Origin: Plazaster borealis
Taxonomy: Eukaryota > Echinodermata > Asteroidea > Forcipulatida > Labidiasteridae
Assembly: GCA_021014325.1 (NCBI GenBank)
Contig: CM037470.1
Coordinates: forward strand, 1 to 64,000
Length of the DNA: 64,000 nt
Direction: 5' to 3'
Of the stretch, positions 45,447 to 59,603 are shown piece by piece; the stretch's first letter is position 1, and each line of letters starts with the position of its first letter. The notes under the pieces are model-generated. The model was not told where the DNA came from. It did not search any database and saw only the letters and a list, made by a program, of their open reading frames with translations. The translations under genes were made by a program, and so were the position numbers.

Positions 45447-47120
45447 TTATCACACTGACTGCCTAACCTTTCATAAATTGGATTGAAAACGACACAAAAA
45501 GTTAAAATTCTAAAAACTAATATGAACTATTAAATCTTATCTGTCAATTCCAAATTGAAAATCTCCTCTTTAGTTTTAGTACAGTTCATTCCTAATGGTC
45601 TTACTTGGACCCAGTGTTAACTCCTCTTTTAAATTTAGACTCTGCCGGTTGTACTAGCGCCCCATGCAAATGTAAATTTTGCCCAATGATTGGGCAAAAT
45701 TTGTGCAACCTGCAGAATGTGCAAATCCGTAGAAGAATGCGCTAAACATCCAGATCCCATAATGCATCAGAGAGGCACAGTGTCCTGTTTCAGTGTTTGA
45801 CCCCCATTAAGAAAAATCATGAAACTTGAAAGTACCATTGCATGATTTGGGTCCTAAGTAAAGGCATCGATTTGTAAATAATTGTGAGGACTACGACGAG
45901 GCATTAAAAGCTTTAAGCCCGGTCTTCATCTTTGACATATTGGCATCTCAATATCTATTGAGAAGCCAGAAGGTGATTTTCCAGTGATTTTGTTCCCTCT
46001 CTTTTTCCTCATTTTTGGGGGCAATTTTGGGAAAGGGTTCCGGTGCAGAAAATCACAGTAAATTGCAGAATGAAGTAAACACATACTTTTGCCCAGGGCG
46101 CAAGAGCTAGTTAGTAGTTAGTATCTACTTAGAGTAACTTAGACAGACTACAGTACTAGGTAGTACGTAGTTACTGCATGGATAGTCCTAGGATCGACTG
46201 GAGTACAACCAGAATTACATTATTAACTATAAATGAACGTATGATTGATGGAGATGGATCTGGAGTACTTCTAGAAACTAAGGCATAGTCTCTGGAGTAC
46301 TTCTAGAAACTATAAGGCATAGTCTCTGGAGAAGTAGATCTGGAGGAGGTACCTTCATGACCTTAGCATTTATCATCATATAAAAATTAATACTAGCTCA
46401 TTAGTCATAGAATATAGACTATAGTCTTAGTAAATTGGATAGTAAAAGTCAAGATAGCCAAAAGTCAAACACTAAACAACCTAGCACTCAACTTTAAAAT
46501 GAATAGCCTTATAAATAGTGACCAATCTACTTCCAAGGATAAGAAGGGGGTTAATGATTTGAGTTTGACAACAACGGCAGGAATGGCATGACGGGGAACA
46601 CAGTGGGTGGGATGGGGAATACTGTGGCCTCCTCATCAATAATTCGGGCTCTTTTGTTTTTTACCGTATTACTAACGAGAAGAATAACCTTTGAATCTAA
46701 GTGGAATTGATATGTTTTCACAAAGCACTTACTTAATTTCGGGGAGACAGGTATTTTCTTACGAGTGCAAAATGTATGTTGTTCATGACACGTTGTCTTT
46801 TTGTTGTTGCGCCAGGAGCACATACTCAACGACACCAGTCATGGCCGCTACCATATTGAGTGCGCCCTCTCGTGTCTTGGGTGCTCCCATAATCGGCCAT
46901 TAGTCGTCGTTTCGTTTCGTATTGTGGGTTTTATTAGGCCCCTATATATAACGCGCACGTGGGACCCTGACATTATTTTTTGAAGATCAGCACAAAATTA
47001 TGATGTATAAAGTAAAATTTTAGTTAAAATTTATTTAATTAATCAATTATAGAAGATGGAGAACGAGTTGATATTAGTAATGTCGTGCAGGCAATTGTTA
47101 CAGTAGGCTACTTAGTTAAT
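45447..47120. other. EBAG9 upstream DNA with a short tandem duplication
   Basis: Upstream of the EBAG9 ATG. A 37-39 bp direct repeat (TGGAGTACTTCTAGAAACTA...AAGGCATAGTC) occupies 46261-46339. No further exon recognised. Confidence 0.4.
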
Positions 47121-47129
47121 AATCAAAAA

Positions 47130-47350
47130 TAATAACAGGTATTTATACTGCGCTTTTCCAAAACATGATCAAAGCGCATAACACAGAAAGGGATAAATTA
47201 AAACAGGCTAGAACAAATCATAAATCTACTATTTAGGAAAGAGATAAGTTTAAGTTTTTTCTTAAATGTAACAACACAAGAAGAATTACGGACATTAATT
47301 GGGAGACTGTTCCAAAGTTCAGCAGCAGAGTGTGAGAAGGCGTGTTTGCC
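47130..47350 (-). pseudogene. 3' end of a decayed L2/CR1-like retrotransposon
   Basis: The minus strand reads ...HAFSHSAAELWNSLP followed by an FKKKLK-like tail, which is the typical C-terminus of L2/CR1-group ORF2. A tail near 47140 (TACTGCGCTTTTCC) resembles the 3' tail seen at 61920-61970. Only the end survives. Confidence 0.7.
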
Positions 47351-48239
47351 ATAAGTTAATTAATCTGCACAAGTGAGTGTTAAGCCGAGTTTTATCGGAA
47401 GAAGAACGGAGTCCTTGACGGTGGTTTTGGCGGGGTTTTTGTTAGTAAGATATGAATTATGATGGAGCTATAGGCTTAGAGAATTTTGTAAACATGAGTG
47501 AAGAGTTATCCACTCTTTGACAGGAAGTCTGGTTTCATCCTAAAACATTTATATTGAGACTTTTTGTTTAATTGTACATGAAAAATACTCTCGCATTAGT
47601 AAATCCTTACTTACCAAACACCCAATAAGTTTTTAGCAATTTTAACTAAATAAATTCTTCAAAAATGCACGATTAGACTATTGTGACTAATATATCATTA
47701 AAAAGGTGATTTGCATCATTTTGAAGTGTATTCAATTTGTCCATAATAACCTGGACAAAACAACTAAGTTGCACAATATTTTCACAACAATATCAGATTG
47801 ACTATGTTCCGCTAGTCCCTATGACGCCAAAATGATATTCACTCAAGATGACTATTTTTAGACATGGACGTTCTGTTAAATTGGACGAACAACCCCTAGC
47901 GCTATATTTACTACGATTATGCACGAATGTTAGACGTTAAGGTAAAACGAGAATTAACAGGGGGATCCAAGAAGGCTATGCATACATACATGAATTTCCC
48001 CAAATTCAGGTGGTATAAGTCAATACATTGTAATTATTTAATTCAGCAAATAATGGAGCAGAATGATCACGGTAGCATTCGAAATTACACGAACAGCTCA
48101 TTTTTGTAAGATAAGTAGTTTGTTACATTATTAGAAAAAGTGCCCTAAGTCAAGATTGAGTAGCAGAGCGAGTGAATTATACAATATTTATAAAATCCTG
48201 CTCGGTAGGTAATATTATTTTAATTAAACGATTAATTAT

Positions 48240-48480
48240 TCTTTGATATTTTTGTTGCTATTTCATCAATGTGGTTTTTCCAAGCAAGGTTTTCATCAAT
48301 GGTTATAACTTTAAAAAATAATGTTCTTTTAACCTGACTGAGCCTTGCATTATTCAAAATCAGAGGAACAGATTGTGTGTACTTGAATTGGTTGGCACAA
48401 AAAAATCATATAATTTGATTTGAGAACATTAATACGTTGTTTACTAGGAGCCACGTACTGCGTTTTTCAAGTTCCATATA
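48240..48480 (-). pseudogene. Decayed retrotransposon reverse transcriptase fragment
   Basis: On the minus strand a short interrupted reading contains ITIDENLAWKNHIDEIATKI, matching the LGV.ID..L.W..HI region just after the palm of non-LTR reverse transcriptases. A stop codon follows soon after. Possibly the same insertion as 47130-47350. Confidence 0.65.
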
Positions 48481-49376
48481 GAGGTTTTGAATAGCTTCAT
48501 TATTGTGAGTAGGCCTATTACAGCAAACTTGTATCACCGGCAAATAAGAAAATTAATGCGCCATCTTCAGACCGGAAGTGACCAGCAAGTGGGGATACTC
48601 AGAATGCTCCTCAAAAGCATGTTCAACGGGATTTTTTTACACAGAGCTGTCAAAGAGACAAATACATAGTAAGGGCGGTCAAAATTACCCTCAGAATAAT
48701 GCTGGATTTGCACAAGTTTTATCCGATGGAAAGCCCATCTCAAGTGCATGCTCTCTTCTTACAACAGCTTTATGAATCGGGCCCTGAACAAAAGAATCTA
48801 GGGTTACCTTAGGGTGCAGATCCAGGTCAATTCCGAAATGTTGTTAAAGTTGTTTGATCAGTTAGTTAAAACCCTGCGTGCATAAACAAAAATCACGGTC
48901 GGCAGACAGCATTGGTCACTTATTTAGCGTGTAATACATTTTTATGGAGAAAACAATCATTTTCAAATGACCCAAACCATTAGATATTGACCCTTCTGAC
49001 TAAATAAAACAAATTCAGGTCACTGCTTACAGCCATTGCACAAGTATACAGAATAAGCCACCTGGAAACCATAATGGTTCATTTCACCCATGGCAGTAGT
49101 AGCTATTGACCCCAAGGTCAAGCTACTGTTCAATATGGGAATTCCGGGAGAGCTGGTCATTGATGGATTCTTTTGTGGAAAAACCACACGATGGTATAAC
49201 AAGACAATTAGCATTATACTTGGTTAGGTGTAGTTGGGGAACTTTGAAGAAATAAAAATGGTGGAGCACCGACTATTTAATTAAAAATGGACACTCAATG
49301 AGTGACCAATGGCATCATACAAGGTTGTGCACTAAAACACTTAGCCTATATATCTTAAAAATGAGGCTCCGGCAGT

Positions 49377-52300
49377 TCATGAGCGATGACTAGTGATGTA
49401 GTTGAGTAGATCAATGCGAGTCAGAATTCCAACTATCGTCTCTTTGGGAGCAGCATCTTTACAATCTGAGTATTGAAATAAATTAATAACAGGAATCAAA
49501 AGAACCACATGGCCGAGTGGTTTACAGATTCACATCTGTACATAACCTTAAGTTTGGACTGTTTGTTGTACAAAATAATGTTATTATTATTATCAGTAGT
49601 TTGTGACTATAATGGTGAGGGGGGCACTGCCCCACTAGCAATGTCCGTTTTCCCCTCCCCGGTTGCCCCCTTTTATAACCCGAACCTTTGAGATTAAAAA
49701 CTACAAGAATAATGTTACATTTCGTAAGCTTGTAGAAGTAATAATAATGGAGGTTATGGTAGTACTCAACGATCAAAACTGTTTTTCTGTTCACACGCAG
49801 ACATTGTATTTATTTGTTTATTTTACCTCATCACGTCAGGTCTTATAAAAAAATAACCAACAAACCGGAAATAACAAGAGCGCTGAATTAAGATTAATGC
49901 AAACATGAATTACAGTTTTAATTGACCACTGCCTCTCCCCTAGGACCCCTTGTGCCCACCTAAAATTTCCCCTTGTTGCCACCGCCGATGGTTCTAGTTG
50001 TTTGTGTCACTATCCCCGATGCAAATTTAACTTATATTAAAACAATTAATATTTAGTCAACATTACCACGCACAAAAGCATGACTACAAAACGACAACAA
50101 TATTTCAGAATACAATAGTAATTCTACTATTCTTTTACTACTATTCTACTATTTACTAACTTATTTATAGTTACTTCTTACTAAATAGTAATTATAGTAA
50201 AAAGTGCTTACTCTCTGAACAATACTCACTGTTTGATGATTCGCATCTTGAAACCAACACGAAATGATCATCATCTAGCATTAAGGATAACTGCCCCAGA
50301 GTGGTTGATGTGTCAACCTGTAGGGACGGATACAATAGGTCATTATTTTAGTTGACACTTACCGCGTAACATTACTGCGAAATTACTCATTTTCACTGTG
50401 AGAATTATAAGCTACAACTAAAGACTATGAAGGGATATTGAACCCTTGTGATCAACTTCACTAATAGTCCCAAGGTCAAACCATAATTGTTTTCTTTCAA
50501 AATGTTTCATCATTATCAAAACAAAATAGGTACATTTTCTTTGACATAATTATTTTGATATTGTGAGATTCAACGGTGCAGCTGTGCCCCGATCCATAAC
50601 ACGCACTCTTCCCCGTAGAACACGGCCAAATTGTTACACATTTCATGTTTGAACCACGCCTTCTCCACAAACTTTGTGGGTAGGGCGTGGTTCAAGCATG
50701 AATTAAGATTGTGTCAAATAAAAATCAGAAATTTGGGGGAAAACTTCACACCATTGAATATCAATAAAACATTTGTAAATTATTTTAATGATTAAATCAT
50801 TATGTGTTAGCTTTTACCTTCATCAGTTGCTTGTACATGACTTCTTTAACTGATGTTTCTGGCTGGATACGCGAGCCAAAGACGTGTGACATAATACTCC
50901 CTAGAGTCACAACACCAATAATGATCCTGGAAGAAAGTAATGGTGTAAGAACATCTTAAGAATAATAGTCAAATAACACTGATGATTGAGTTGTCCCTTG
51001 CTTTAGTTCGCAAGATTGCTTCGGAATCTCGATCTATTTGAGTCTTAATTGAGCACTGAACCAAAGATGGTCTTATTTCAATTCAGTGATTTGAGGCATT
51101 GCATGGTGGAATGGTTTCGGTTTGCGGCAATGTGTTTTCATTCGGTGAGTAGCATTTCAGTTCTGATAAGATTCCCTAGCAAATAAATGAACAGGGCACT
51201 TTTCGTAATATCTTAATTATTCCCAAGTGAATGAGCAATGGTCTCAACTTTCCGACTAGCATCGTATTTTGCACTTACCCTGGTTCATCAGAAACAGGAA
51301 GCTGGTCAAATCCACCTTGTCTCATGATCCTAACTGCTTCCTGACAGGTTGCTGATGAGATTACCGTCAAGGGACTCTTAATGTTCAAGACTGATATCAT
51401 TTTACTCCACCACCTGAAATGATTATCATTCTATAGTTAGATGTAGCTGCGTTCTTGATATCGTGGCGCTTTATAAATGCCTTTATGTATGCAATTATGT
51501 ATTGTATGTATGTATATAACCATCATGGTATCCGGACCTAACTCGGATCATGGAAGGCTGATACACTTTCCGTCATCCTAAAACCGTCATACGTCAACAA
51601 AGGCCTAATTGCATATTTCATTCACATTTTTCGAAAGGAATTTGTTTATCTTTCACTTTACGAAAAGCAAACAGAACTGAAAAATGAAAGTTACACATAA
51701 AAAGATAAGAATCATAATTATTTCCTCAAAAGCCTTGACCGAAAATCAATCACAGTGATCACCATACAGAAGAAATCATGCAACCCCTTCCCCGTTCCCC
51801 GTCCAAAGAAATACGAACAAACATTATAATACCAAATAAATAAATAAGTACATAAAATAAGATAAATATTTTTTTAAAGATAAAATTAAAAATATCTGGA
51901 TATACAATAAAGTGTAAAACTTAGTTAGTTAATACGACCTACCATGCTTTTTCCGGTTCAGTGCTTTCGGGTTCTGCCTCCATAAAACCATTCTTTTTCA
52001 TCCAGTCATCAGATAGAAACTTCGTCCTGGGGAAAAACCCTTTTTTAATATAGTTTTTTCCGGCCAATTTCAGCAAAAATTCATTCAGTTTCATAAACAC
52101 GCATTCAAATTATTTTTTACGCATTTCCCCCTAATCCACTCAAACTAGGGTTTCTTTTTAGCTATTACATTTCAATTTCGTGCACACATGATTTCGTTTT
52201 TCTCATTTAGATTCGTTTCAGTCATTCTATTTCATTTCTATGCATTCAAGACTACACTTTGACCATTCTTAAGTTGAATTTCTACTACCTATTTTACACT

Positions 52301-55300
52301 TGATGAAATTTAACGGTTGACCAGCTCTTGCTTCTGGCTTTTACGAAATTGAAGTCTTGCAGCCTAATCATAAATTGAATTATCTTATTATTTTGACCAG
52401 TGAATGCTAAACTGGTGAAATTGAACTACTCCTTTTGACTATTGAATGCTGATTCACAAACCAAGTTGAATGAGTGAGCCGGATGTTAAAATGACTGGAT
52501 TTTGGTTAAAATTGTCCGGGAAACCTATAGTTTTCATAACGCTTAAGTAGAAATGTGTGGGTTCAACTCTGGAAACAACTTACATGTAGTTTCTGACAGA
52601 ATCCGGTAAAATGACAACACATCGTTGACCCTCTTCAAGTGACTTAGCTGCCCTCAGGGCTACCGTTACCGCTGCTCCTGCACTTCCACCTACGGGAGAC
52701 ATTCAAACGTTTGCAAGACAACAATTTTTCGGTGATCGGATATAAATATTTTAGGTAACGTGAAAACGACTTTATTTAACCCTAAATAACCCCGAAAACA
52801 AAGCGGGCAGCATTGAGCTCGAGCTACTCTAAGGCCTATTCCTTCCATTATAAACAAATCCATATTATTTGATGTCTACCTATTTCCACAGAATAGAAAG
52901 TAACAATTGAAATTCTTCGATACAGACAATCTATATATAGTTTCGCTCCTCGATAATGATTCTTTGGCTGGTTTTGTGCACCATGCTATAAAATGGCTTA
53001 AAGGTAACTTTGAAAAGAAGATGAATTTGGATATTGTTCATCCTTATCTTTCTTACCACAGAGCAAACCTTCTTCCTTTATCAACCTCCTAGCCATTAGA
53101 AACGATTCTGCATCATCACATTTGTCCCATCCGCTAGCCAAAGTTTGATCTAAGACAGTAGGGACGAAATCATAACCAATCCCTTCGATCTCGAAGCTTT
53201 TAGATTCCACGTGTGGTTTATCAACCGAATCGGGTTCCAGAAGTGATCCGTGTGGATCAAATGACACAATCTGTTAACAAATAAAAGCATTATTTAAAAG
53301 TGTGTTAATCGTCTTGAAAAATATTGCCATCTGAAAATTATTTCATCTTTGAGCTATTTGTCTCTCGTTCGGAACCGAAGTATTACCATGGTCGTATGGA
53401 GACTAATGGTTTGCTTTACCCACTGTTTTGCCCGAACATCTATGGTTTATATACTGTACAGTCATGCTATATGAACACTTTCTTTGCATTTTTAGGTGTT
53501 TGTGCATGCAGATACTTCTTGTTTTTGTTCTGTTTTCCACCTCTCCTTCTTCTTCGTGTTTTTGTGATGTAAAACAAGTGAATGTTTAGTTATTTTATTT
53601 GTTTTGTTTGTTCTACATCACCCACCTGAATATTTGGATTCAATTGTTTCATCTTCCGTCCAATACCAGTCATCGTGCCTCCAGTTCCTGCTCCCATGAC
53701 AACCATATCAAGCTTTCCTACATACATCAATAACAACATCACAGGGGATTTATTACAAATACCCGGGGTATGTGTTTGTACTTTAGTAATGAACATTGAT
53801 ATCAGTATCATTATTTATTAGAAAAAAACTTAAATCCGATTTTTTTTGGCCATGATGTAAATACCCACTATTGCTTTACTCTCACAATTATACAAATTGT
53901 CGTTGTCTGATCATGATTCAGAGTTGCAAGAAGCAAGCGAGTTATTGCTATGAAAAACAGGTTTGATGATTAATTCAAAATAACCCCACCTTTCGGTAGT
54001 ATACTGTGGCGTATTAACATACATTTTTATTGGGGGGGGGGCAAGCGGGGGAAATGCATAATTTTGGGTGATATTTAATGTATCAAACCATTCATTTGTA
54101 CATTTTGTGTATCTCAATTGGGGAGAGGGGTGCAAGGGTTCGGAGGGGGTGCTGCCCCTCAACCATGGTTACGTCATCACGGTAGTACAAACCTTCACAC
54201 TGGTCCCAAATCTCCTGAGCTGTAGTATCATAATGAGCCAGCGGGTTCCCTGCATTTCTATATTGATCCAATACGACAGAGTTTGGTATTTCCCTGTTGA
54301 GTCTCTGAGCTACCATGATGTGTGACTCAGGTGAGTCATATCTTGCTGAGGAGGGAGTTCGAACAATCTCAGCACCAAGAGCTCGTTGGACGTACACTTT
54401 TTCGTTACTCATCTTGTCTGGCATCACGATGATACAGCGGTAACCTTTGACTGCAGCGACTAAAGCTAACCCAATACCTATGTAGAATTATAATACGGTG
54501 TTTAAAGTTTCTGACTATATTTTTTTTTTTTTTTACTTAAATCCAAATTATGAAAAATGTTTGAAAATACAACGTTTGTAAATGTAATCGTTGGGGTATT
54601 TATATTAACTTATTCTTATTTATTTACTTCTTATTTATTTCTTGATTTATTGTACTGATTTCTGTTTTTAGAATAAAACAAGCCACGGGTCAACTTGGAA
54701 TCCAGCAGTCCTCTGCTAGGGACAGTCCGAAATGTTAGTCCACCGTTTCCATCGGAACCACACATACTCAATGAGAGATTTAACCACATGGTGATACCGC
54801 TATTTCCACCATTCAAATCTTTAAGTCTTACTTAAAGGCACTGAACACGTTTGGAAATTGTCAAAGACCAGTGTTCTCACTTGGTGTATCCCAACATATA
54901 AAATAACAAGCCTGTGAAAATTTGGGCTCAATTGGTCATCGAAGTTGCAAGAAAATGATGAAAGAAAAAACACCCTTGTTGTACAAATTTGTGTGCTTTC
55001 AGATAGGAATAAGAACTTCTTGCAAGAAGTTTGTATGATTTTAGTGAGAAATTACCTCTTTCTCAAAAAAATACGTTACTTCAGAGGGAGTCGTTTCCTA
55101 CAATGTTTTATACTATCAACAGCTCTCCGTTGCTTGTTACCAAGTAACCAAGTAACCAACTTGTTACCAAGTAAGTTGTTATGCTAATATTTGTTTGTTA
55201 ATACCAAACGTGTACGATACCTTTAAACAAGAAGTTACTGGGTTTGATTCCGTGTATAGCTGGATGCACTTTAATCAACTATTACGTACGGTAGTTAAAC

Positions 55301-57918
55301 CAGTCAGTTTTGCCTTATTTCACAAAGTTTAAGATGAAATCCAACTCTGCATCATAATCTTCGAACGATGCACGCCTTTGCTATTGGTTTATTGTTGTGG
55401 GCTGTTGTTGTATTTGTTTATTTCTTAGTGAGGTTTGAAAGACACCATGTAAATTAAACTCTCTCTATATGAGGTGTGCTCTGATCGTCTTCATGATATT
55501 GCCTTATTGTCGTCACCTGTATTCCCAGAAGTTGGTTCTATTAAAGTAGACCCTTCTTTCAAGACTCCTTTTCTCTCTGCTTCTTCAACCATCCGAAGAG
55601 CTATCCGATCTTTAACACTCCCACCGGCGTTGAAAAACTCACATTTAGCCACTAAGAAAAGAAGGTCAAAATCAAAGATAGTACATTCAAAATTACAACA
55701 ATCACCTGTTGCAAAAAAGCAAACCCGAAACTCCCAATACGTGATTACATAACAACTGATCATCTTGAGGCTCCCTCACTATTTTGTCCTGCACTCTGGG
55801 ATTATACCCGGGGTATGAAGCTTTTTTCACATCATTATCAAGCCTATACCCCTCCGAGGGGCTAGAGATGTTTAATCCCTATATAAAAAGTGGAATATGC
55901 TCGCTCTTTTTCCCCTCAGGTTTTTGTTAAGTATGATTGTTCATAAACAGCACTTTTGCTATAAGCAGAACAATTTTCTTAAATTGGGCCCCGGACTCGT
56001 GTTGTGTCCTCGGTTTCAACGGATGTAGACACCCTTACTGTGATCCCAGAAATATGCGAATCAATATTTTCTGCCACAATGTACCAAATATAACTTTGAT
56101 ATCTTGATTATGATAAGCAGGATACAGTTACATTTAATACATGTGACATGGTATTTTAGCTGGTAACCTTATTCCGGTAAGCATAATTTTATTGTGCTTA
56201 GCTGCTTTGTGTGCTTAAGCAGCTCTATGAGATTGGGAATAGACTTGAGGCATGGAGTATATAACGTGTGTTATGAGACCCTAATACATGTACATGTAAT
56301 TACGTGTATACAACGCACGCTGTCAATCATTTTCTGTGTGTAAGTCCGTTGACCCTAGTGGGCGGCGTTAATCCGTTATGAAGGATCTAGAATGATCTAG
56401 GCTCTGGAAGTTTGAAGTTAGTTTTAGAACTTCCCAGAAAACAACACAAATCCTTTATACACAGGCTGGGGATCAATCTTCGAGGGGATTGTGATTCAAC
56501 TCGTTGGAGGAGCTTTTGGTGGAGTTCGCTTTTGACCGAGTGCAGTTAAAGAGCTTAATTTAAATCCGGAAAGGACAGTTTCGAACTTAATCTACAGTTC
56601 GGTATTTTGGGGGTCTTTTCCCCATATTTTGTGGCGGGTGTCAGATTGTGTACCCGTTGTTGCTTCGTCTTCTTCTGGACATTTTTCGGAGTAAGTTCGC
56701 CCCGTGATAGCTCATAGTCACATCGGCAAAGAACTGTTTTACCGCCCCTGGAGTTGATCGTTTTAGAGCCAGTGTATGTGATCCTCGCTGTATCTTCTGT
56801 TGCTGTGATCCTCGCCTGTATTTCATCCAGGTTGACGTATTAGCCCGTAAGATACTTATGTTGTATAAGATCAATTTTAATGTACACTTGTTTTATGCAA
56901 TCAGTGTATGTTTGTTAAACCAAATCGGTAACTGAAGTGGTTGATAGTTTTATCATTAAATCACTTGGATTCTGTGTTCTTATACATCAATGTCACCTTG
57001 TTTGATTTCTTTGTTGCATCTGAGAAAATTCAGGTTTTTTGAGTGATTTATATTCACGGATAGTTTGGAGATTTTTGGATCGTAACACGTGCATGAGAAC
57101 TGTTCGCATTCCTTGACTTGTGAAAATGTGCAAAATTACTAAACAGTTCCTTTTACCATGGAGGAATTAAATACTTACGTAAATCACATTTCAGACCTGC
57201 ACTTTTTTTAATTTTGTTGATCCGAACAAGAGGTGTATGACCAATTACTTCCAGAATATCAGGTAAGATCTTTCGTCGATCATCAAAAGTATCTCTGTAA
57301 GAAATTAAATAGCTTTTATTTCGTTTATCCGAGACCCATCTTCCTGTATGTATAACTTGGCCTCATATTTTAAAAACTTGATTGCATTCTTCCATACGAA
57401 AGCCCATGCATTAGTCCACAGAAGCTAAAATTGCAATCCGTTATTACAGATTCACAATGCGTTATTACGGATTCATAACGGATTCACATTCCGACATAGG
57501 ATTCACAATCCGATATTATGGATTCACAATCCGATATTGGATTCACAATCCAATATTACGGATTCACAATCCGATATTATGGATTCACAATCCAATATTA
57601 TGGAATTACAATCCGATATTGGATTCACAATCCGATATTGGATTCACAATCCAATATTACGCCTTTTTCACAATCCAATATTACGGATTCACAATCCGAT
57701 ATTATGGATTCACAATCCAATATTATGGAATTACAATCCGATATTGGATTCACAATCTAATATTACGGATTCACAATACGTTCATCAAACCGTCATAGGC
57801 CTACGTACTGATTAGATTCATGGCGATGTGGACTCGTCATAGGATCAGCTTCGGGGCGCCATGTGCATTTTGATGGCAGATTGGGTACAACCCAGCCATT
57901 TTCCATCCCACTTGCCAT
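49377..57918 (-). CDS. CBS-b: Cystathionine beta-synthase, copy b
   Basis: Second complete CBS gene, same pathway as copy a. Twelve coding exons: 57918-57809, 57294-57179, 55651-55517, 54477-54193, 53717-53626, 53270-53057, 52689-52584, 52026-51943, 51413-51279, 50926-50818, 50317-50230 and 49465-49377; 1563 nt, 520 aa. All eleven introns match copy a in position and phase. The heme module keeps Cys18 and His31 at the 13-residue spacing. The PLP Lys89 lies in GGSVKDR, followed by PTSGNTG, GTGGT and GGSAG. Both C-terminal CBS domains and the IDLLNY Asp are present. The human CPGC redox pair is again missing. Exon 4 differs from copy a at 13 of 95 residues and the C-terminal half more, but exon 3 at one residue. 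The coding start follows an acceptor at 57957-57959, so an upstream leader exon exists. Confidence 0.97.
52049..52529. mobile_element. TATAGG-ended MITE filling most of CBS-b intron 7
   Basis: The right end CCGGGAAACCTATA and left end TATAGTTTTTTCCGG are inverted repeats of the same family as 43992-44386. The left end comes within about 20 bp of the acceptor of CBS-b exon 8 and so supplies part of the polypyrimidine or branch region. Confidence 0.7.
54833..55227 (+). mobile_element. TTAA-flanked MITE, copy 3 (CBS-b intron 3)
   Basis: Begins TTAAAGGCACTGAACACG and ends CGTGTACGATACCTTTAA. The central palindrome is decayed here (AAGAACTTCTTGCAAGAAG), but the shared open frame persists on the plus strand. 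Confidence 0.85.
56100..56245. mobile_element. MITE fragment with AGCAGCTCTATGAGATTGGG end
   Basis: Contains ACATGTGACATGGTATTTTA, GGTAACCTTATTCCGGTAAG and GCTTAAGCAGCTCTATGAG, shared with 27478-27645 and with the ends of 8245-9354. It lies in CBS-b intron 2. Another end of the family may lie at about 55955-55990. Confidence 0.6.
57437..57782. repeat. 19-23 bp satellite in CBS-b intron 1
   Basis: Repeats of GGATTCACAATCC followed by GATATT, AATATTAC or GATATTATG variants. All three reading frames stay open, giving Asp-Ser-Gln and Ile-His-Asn repeats that are not proteins. The units contain GGATT...AATCC dyads. It lies between CBS-b exons 1 and 2. Confidence 0.9.
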
Positions 57919-58684
57919 TACCGCAGACACTTGAGGCTCCTGGTGAAAACGAAGATCTAAAAAACAATACGGTAAAATTTGTTATGATCACCAACAAAAA
58001 GTATGTACGAGTTTTGTCTGAATTTGTTTCTATAGCATGTATGAAATAAGTGAAGACAGCAACAGATCAAGACGAACATATCTTCATTCTAAAACCCATG
58101 CCAACGCCCAGATACAATCTTGGGAACTCTGTTCTCAACTATGGTATGCACCTCTCGTGGAGTGTATTATTGTCTTTTAAGTTCTGACCACTTTTCCAAA
58201 GTCCAAATTGAACGCGCTTTTGGCGCGACCGCTCTGTGCACCAAAACCTAGCACTGCAGCTGGCCACATGGCAATTGAAGTACATTGCATGGAGCCCATG
58301 TAAGCTGTGCGTGCACATCCAATGGAATAGCTATGAATTATGCATGATCCTTGCTGTATGGTAATTACTGACCGAGTAATTTTGCCTGTTTAATATACTT
58401 TAATTAGAAACAATTTGGAAAAACTGTATAGGTCCTGGAAGTGCCGACACAGGTAATTTTTTTAATAAATTGTATGATTCAAGAGTGAGGGAATTTGAGA
58501 TAATTGTTGGCAGACCACTCCAAACACAAGAATGAATTGAGGGTTCTAGCATATACAAATGGTTGAATAAAAGTGTGTCGGTGTGCCGGGTATGACCGAA
58601 GTATTCAAGTTGATGGTTAGACAATTAATTATACCAAATAAACGATTCGTGGTGAACAAATGAGACTATAATAATAAACTAGAG

Positions 58685-58915
58685 ATTTAGTGTTTGTTGG
58701 AACAAACACTAGGTGTTCGGATTTCATTGGGGTCAGTGTTGTGTCAATGTGTGAACTATTTTATTGAGTCGATGAAAAGATTGTTGAATTTCGAACCGGA
58801 ATTCCATTTCAAATGGGGTCACACTTTGTGTAGCGTTTGTTGGGTTTTGAAAGACCTGTCCGATGATGTATATATTGTACAAATTCATTGTGTAGTTCTT
58901 GAGTTATGAATTTGT
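58685..58915. repeat. Dispersed repeat with GTGTTTGTTGGAACAAACAC
   Basis: Starts with the dyad AGTGTTTGTTGGAACAAACACT and continues with ACTAGGTGTTCGGATTTCAT. The first 75 bases recur at about 59142-59220. A later part (TGGGGTCAC...GTGTAGCG...CTGTCCGATGAT) recurs at about 63875-63945. Confidence 0.75.
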
Positions 58916-59603
58916 CCAAAGTCTGACATTTGATTATTTAGCGAGGTTTGCACGGACGGCTGTTTTAGAGACTAACAATGCGTAATGCCAAATCAGGTTG
59001 CGTGAACCTTGAACAAATTTAGGACGAAAAGCAGTCAAAAGCGCCATAAAAATGAAAATCAAAGCATCAAGTCTCCGCTGTAAGAAAACCAGTAAAATTA
59101 CTCAGGCGTTTTGAAAGTAAACGGGATTTAAACTAGAGCTTTAGTGATTGTTGGAACAAACACTAGGTGTTCGGATTTCATTGGGGAGAGTGTTGTGTCA
59201 ATGTGTGAAATATTTTTGAAATTTCAAAGTGTAAATCAATTACGTGTATACATTTAGTTTAAACGGGAAATAAATGCTAACGTTCCTACTTAAAACTGCA
59301 TTGAGCTCTAGAACGTGTATTAATTGAACATTCTGTTTCAGTGTTCATGTAAATATTTATAAAGTGTACTGTATACAAGACTTTTACTGACAATTCAAAA
59401 AAGAGCCTCTTAATTTATATTTATTTTACTTCCGGTTGGACAGGAAGCCAGGTCAAATCATGTCATTATCAATTATACAGAACTTTCATACATGAAACAT
59501 TCACAACAAATGCAAAGATTAAAATCATAGTAGATATATTTCTCAAGATATGATTTTTCGAAATAATAAACTTTGGATAGATCAAGTTAAACTGCACCTT
59601 TAA

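Noticed and set aside
48487..48775. Overlapping small frames on both strands
   Set aside because: Short, opposite-strand mirror frames next to retrotransposon remains; nothing recognisable.
57457..57815. Three overlapping repeat proteins on the plus strand
   Set aside because: All three frames are open because of the GGATTCACAATCC satellite; codon usage is that of the repeat.
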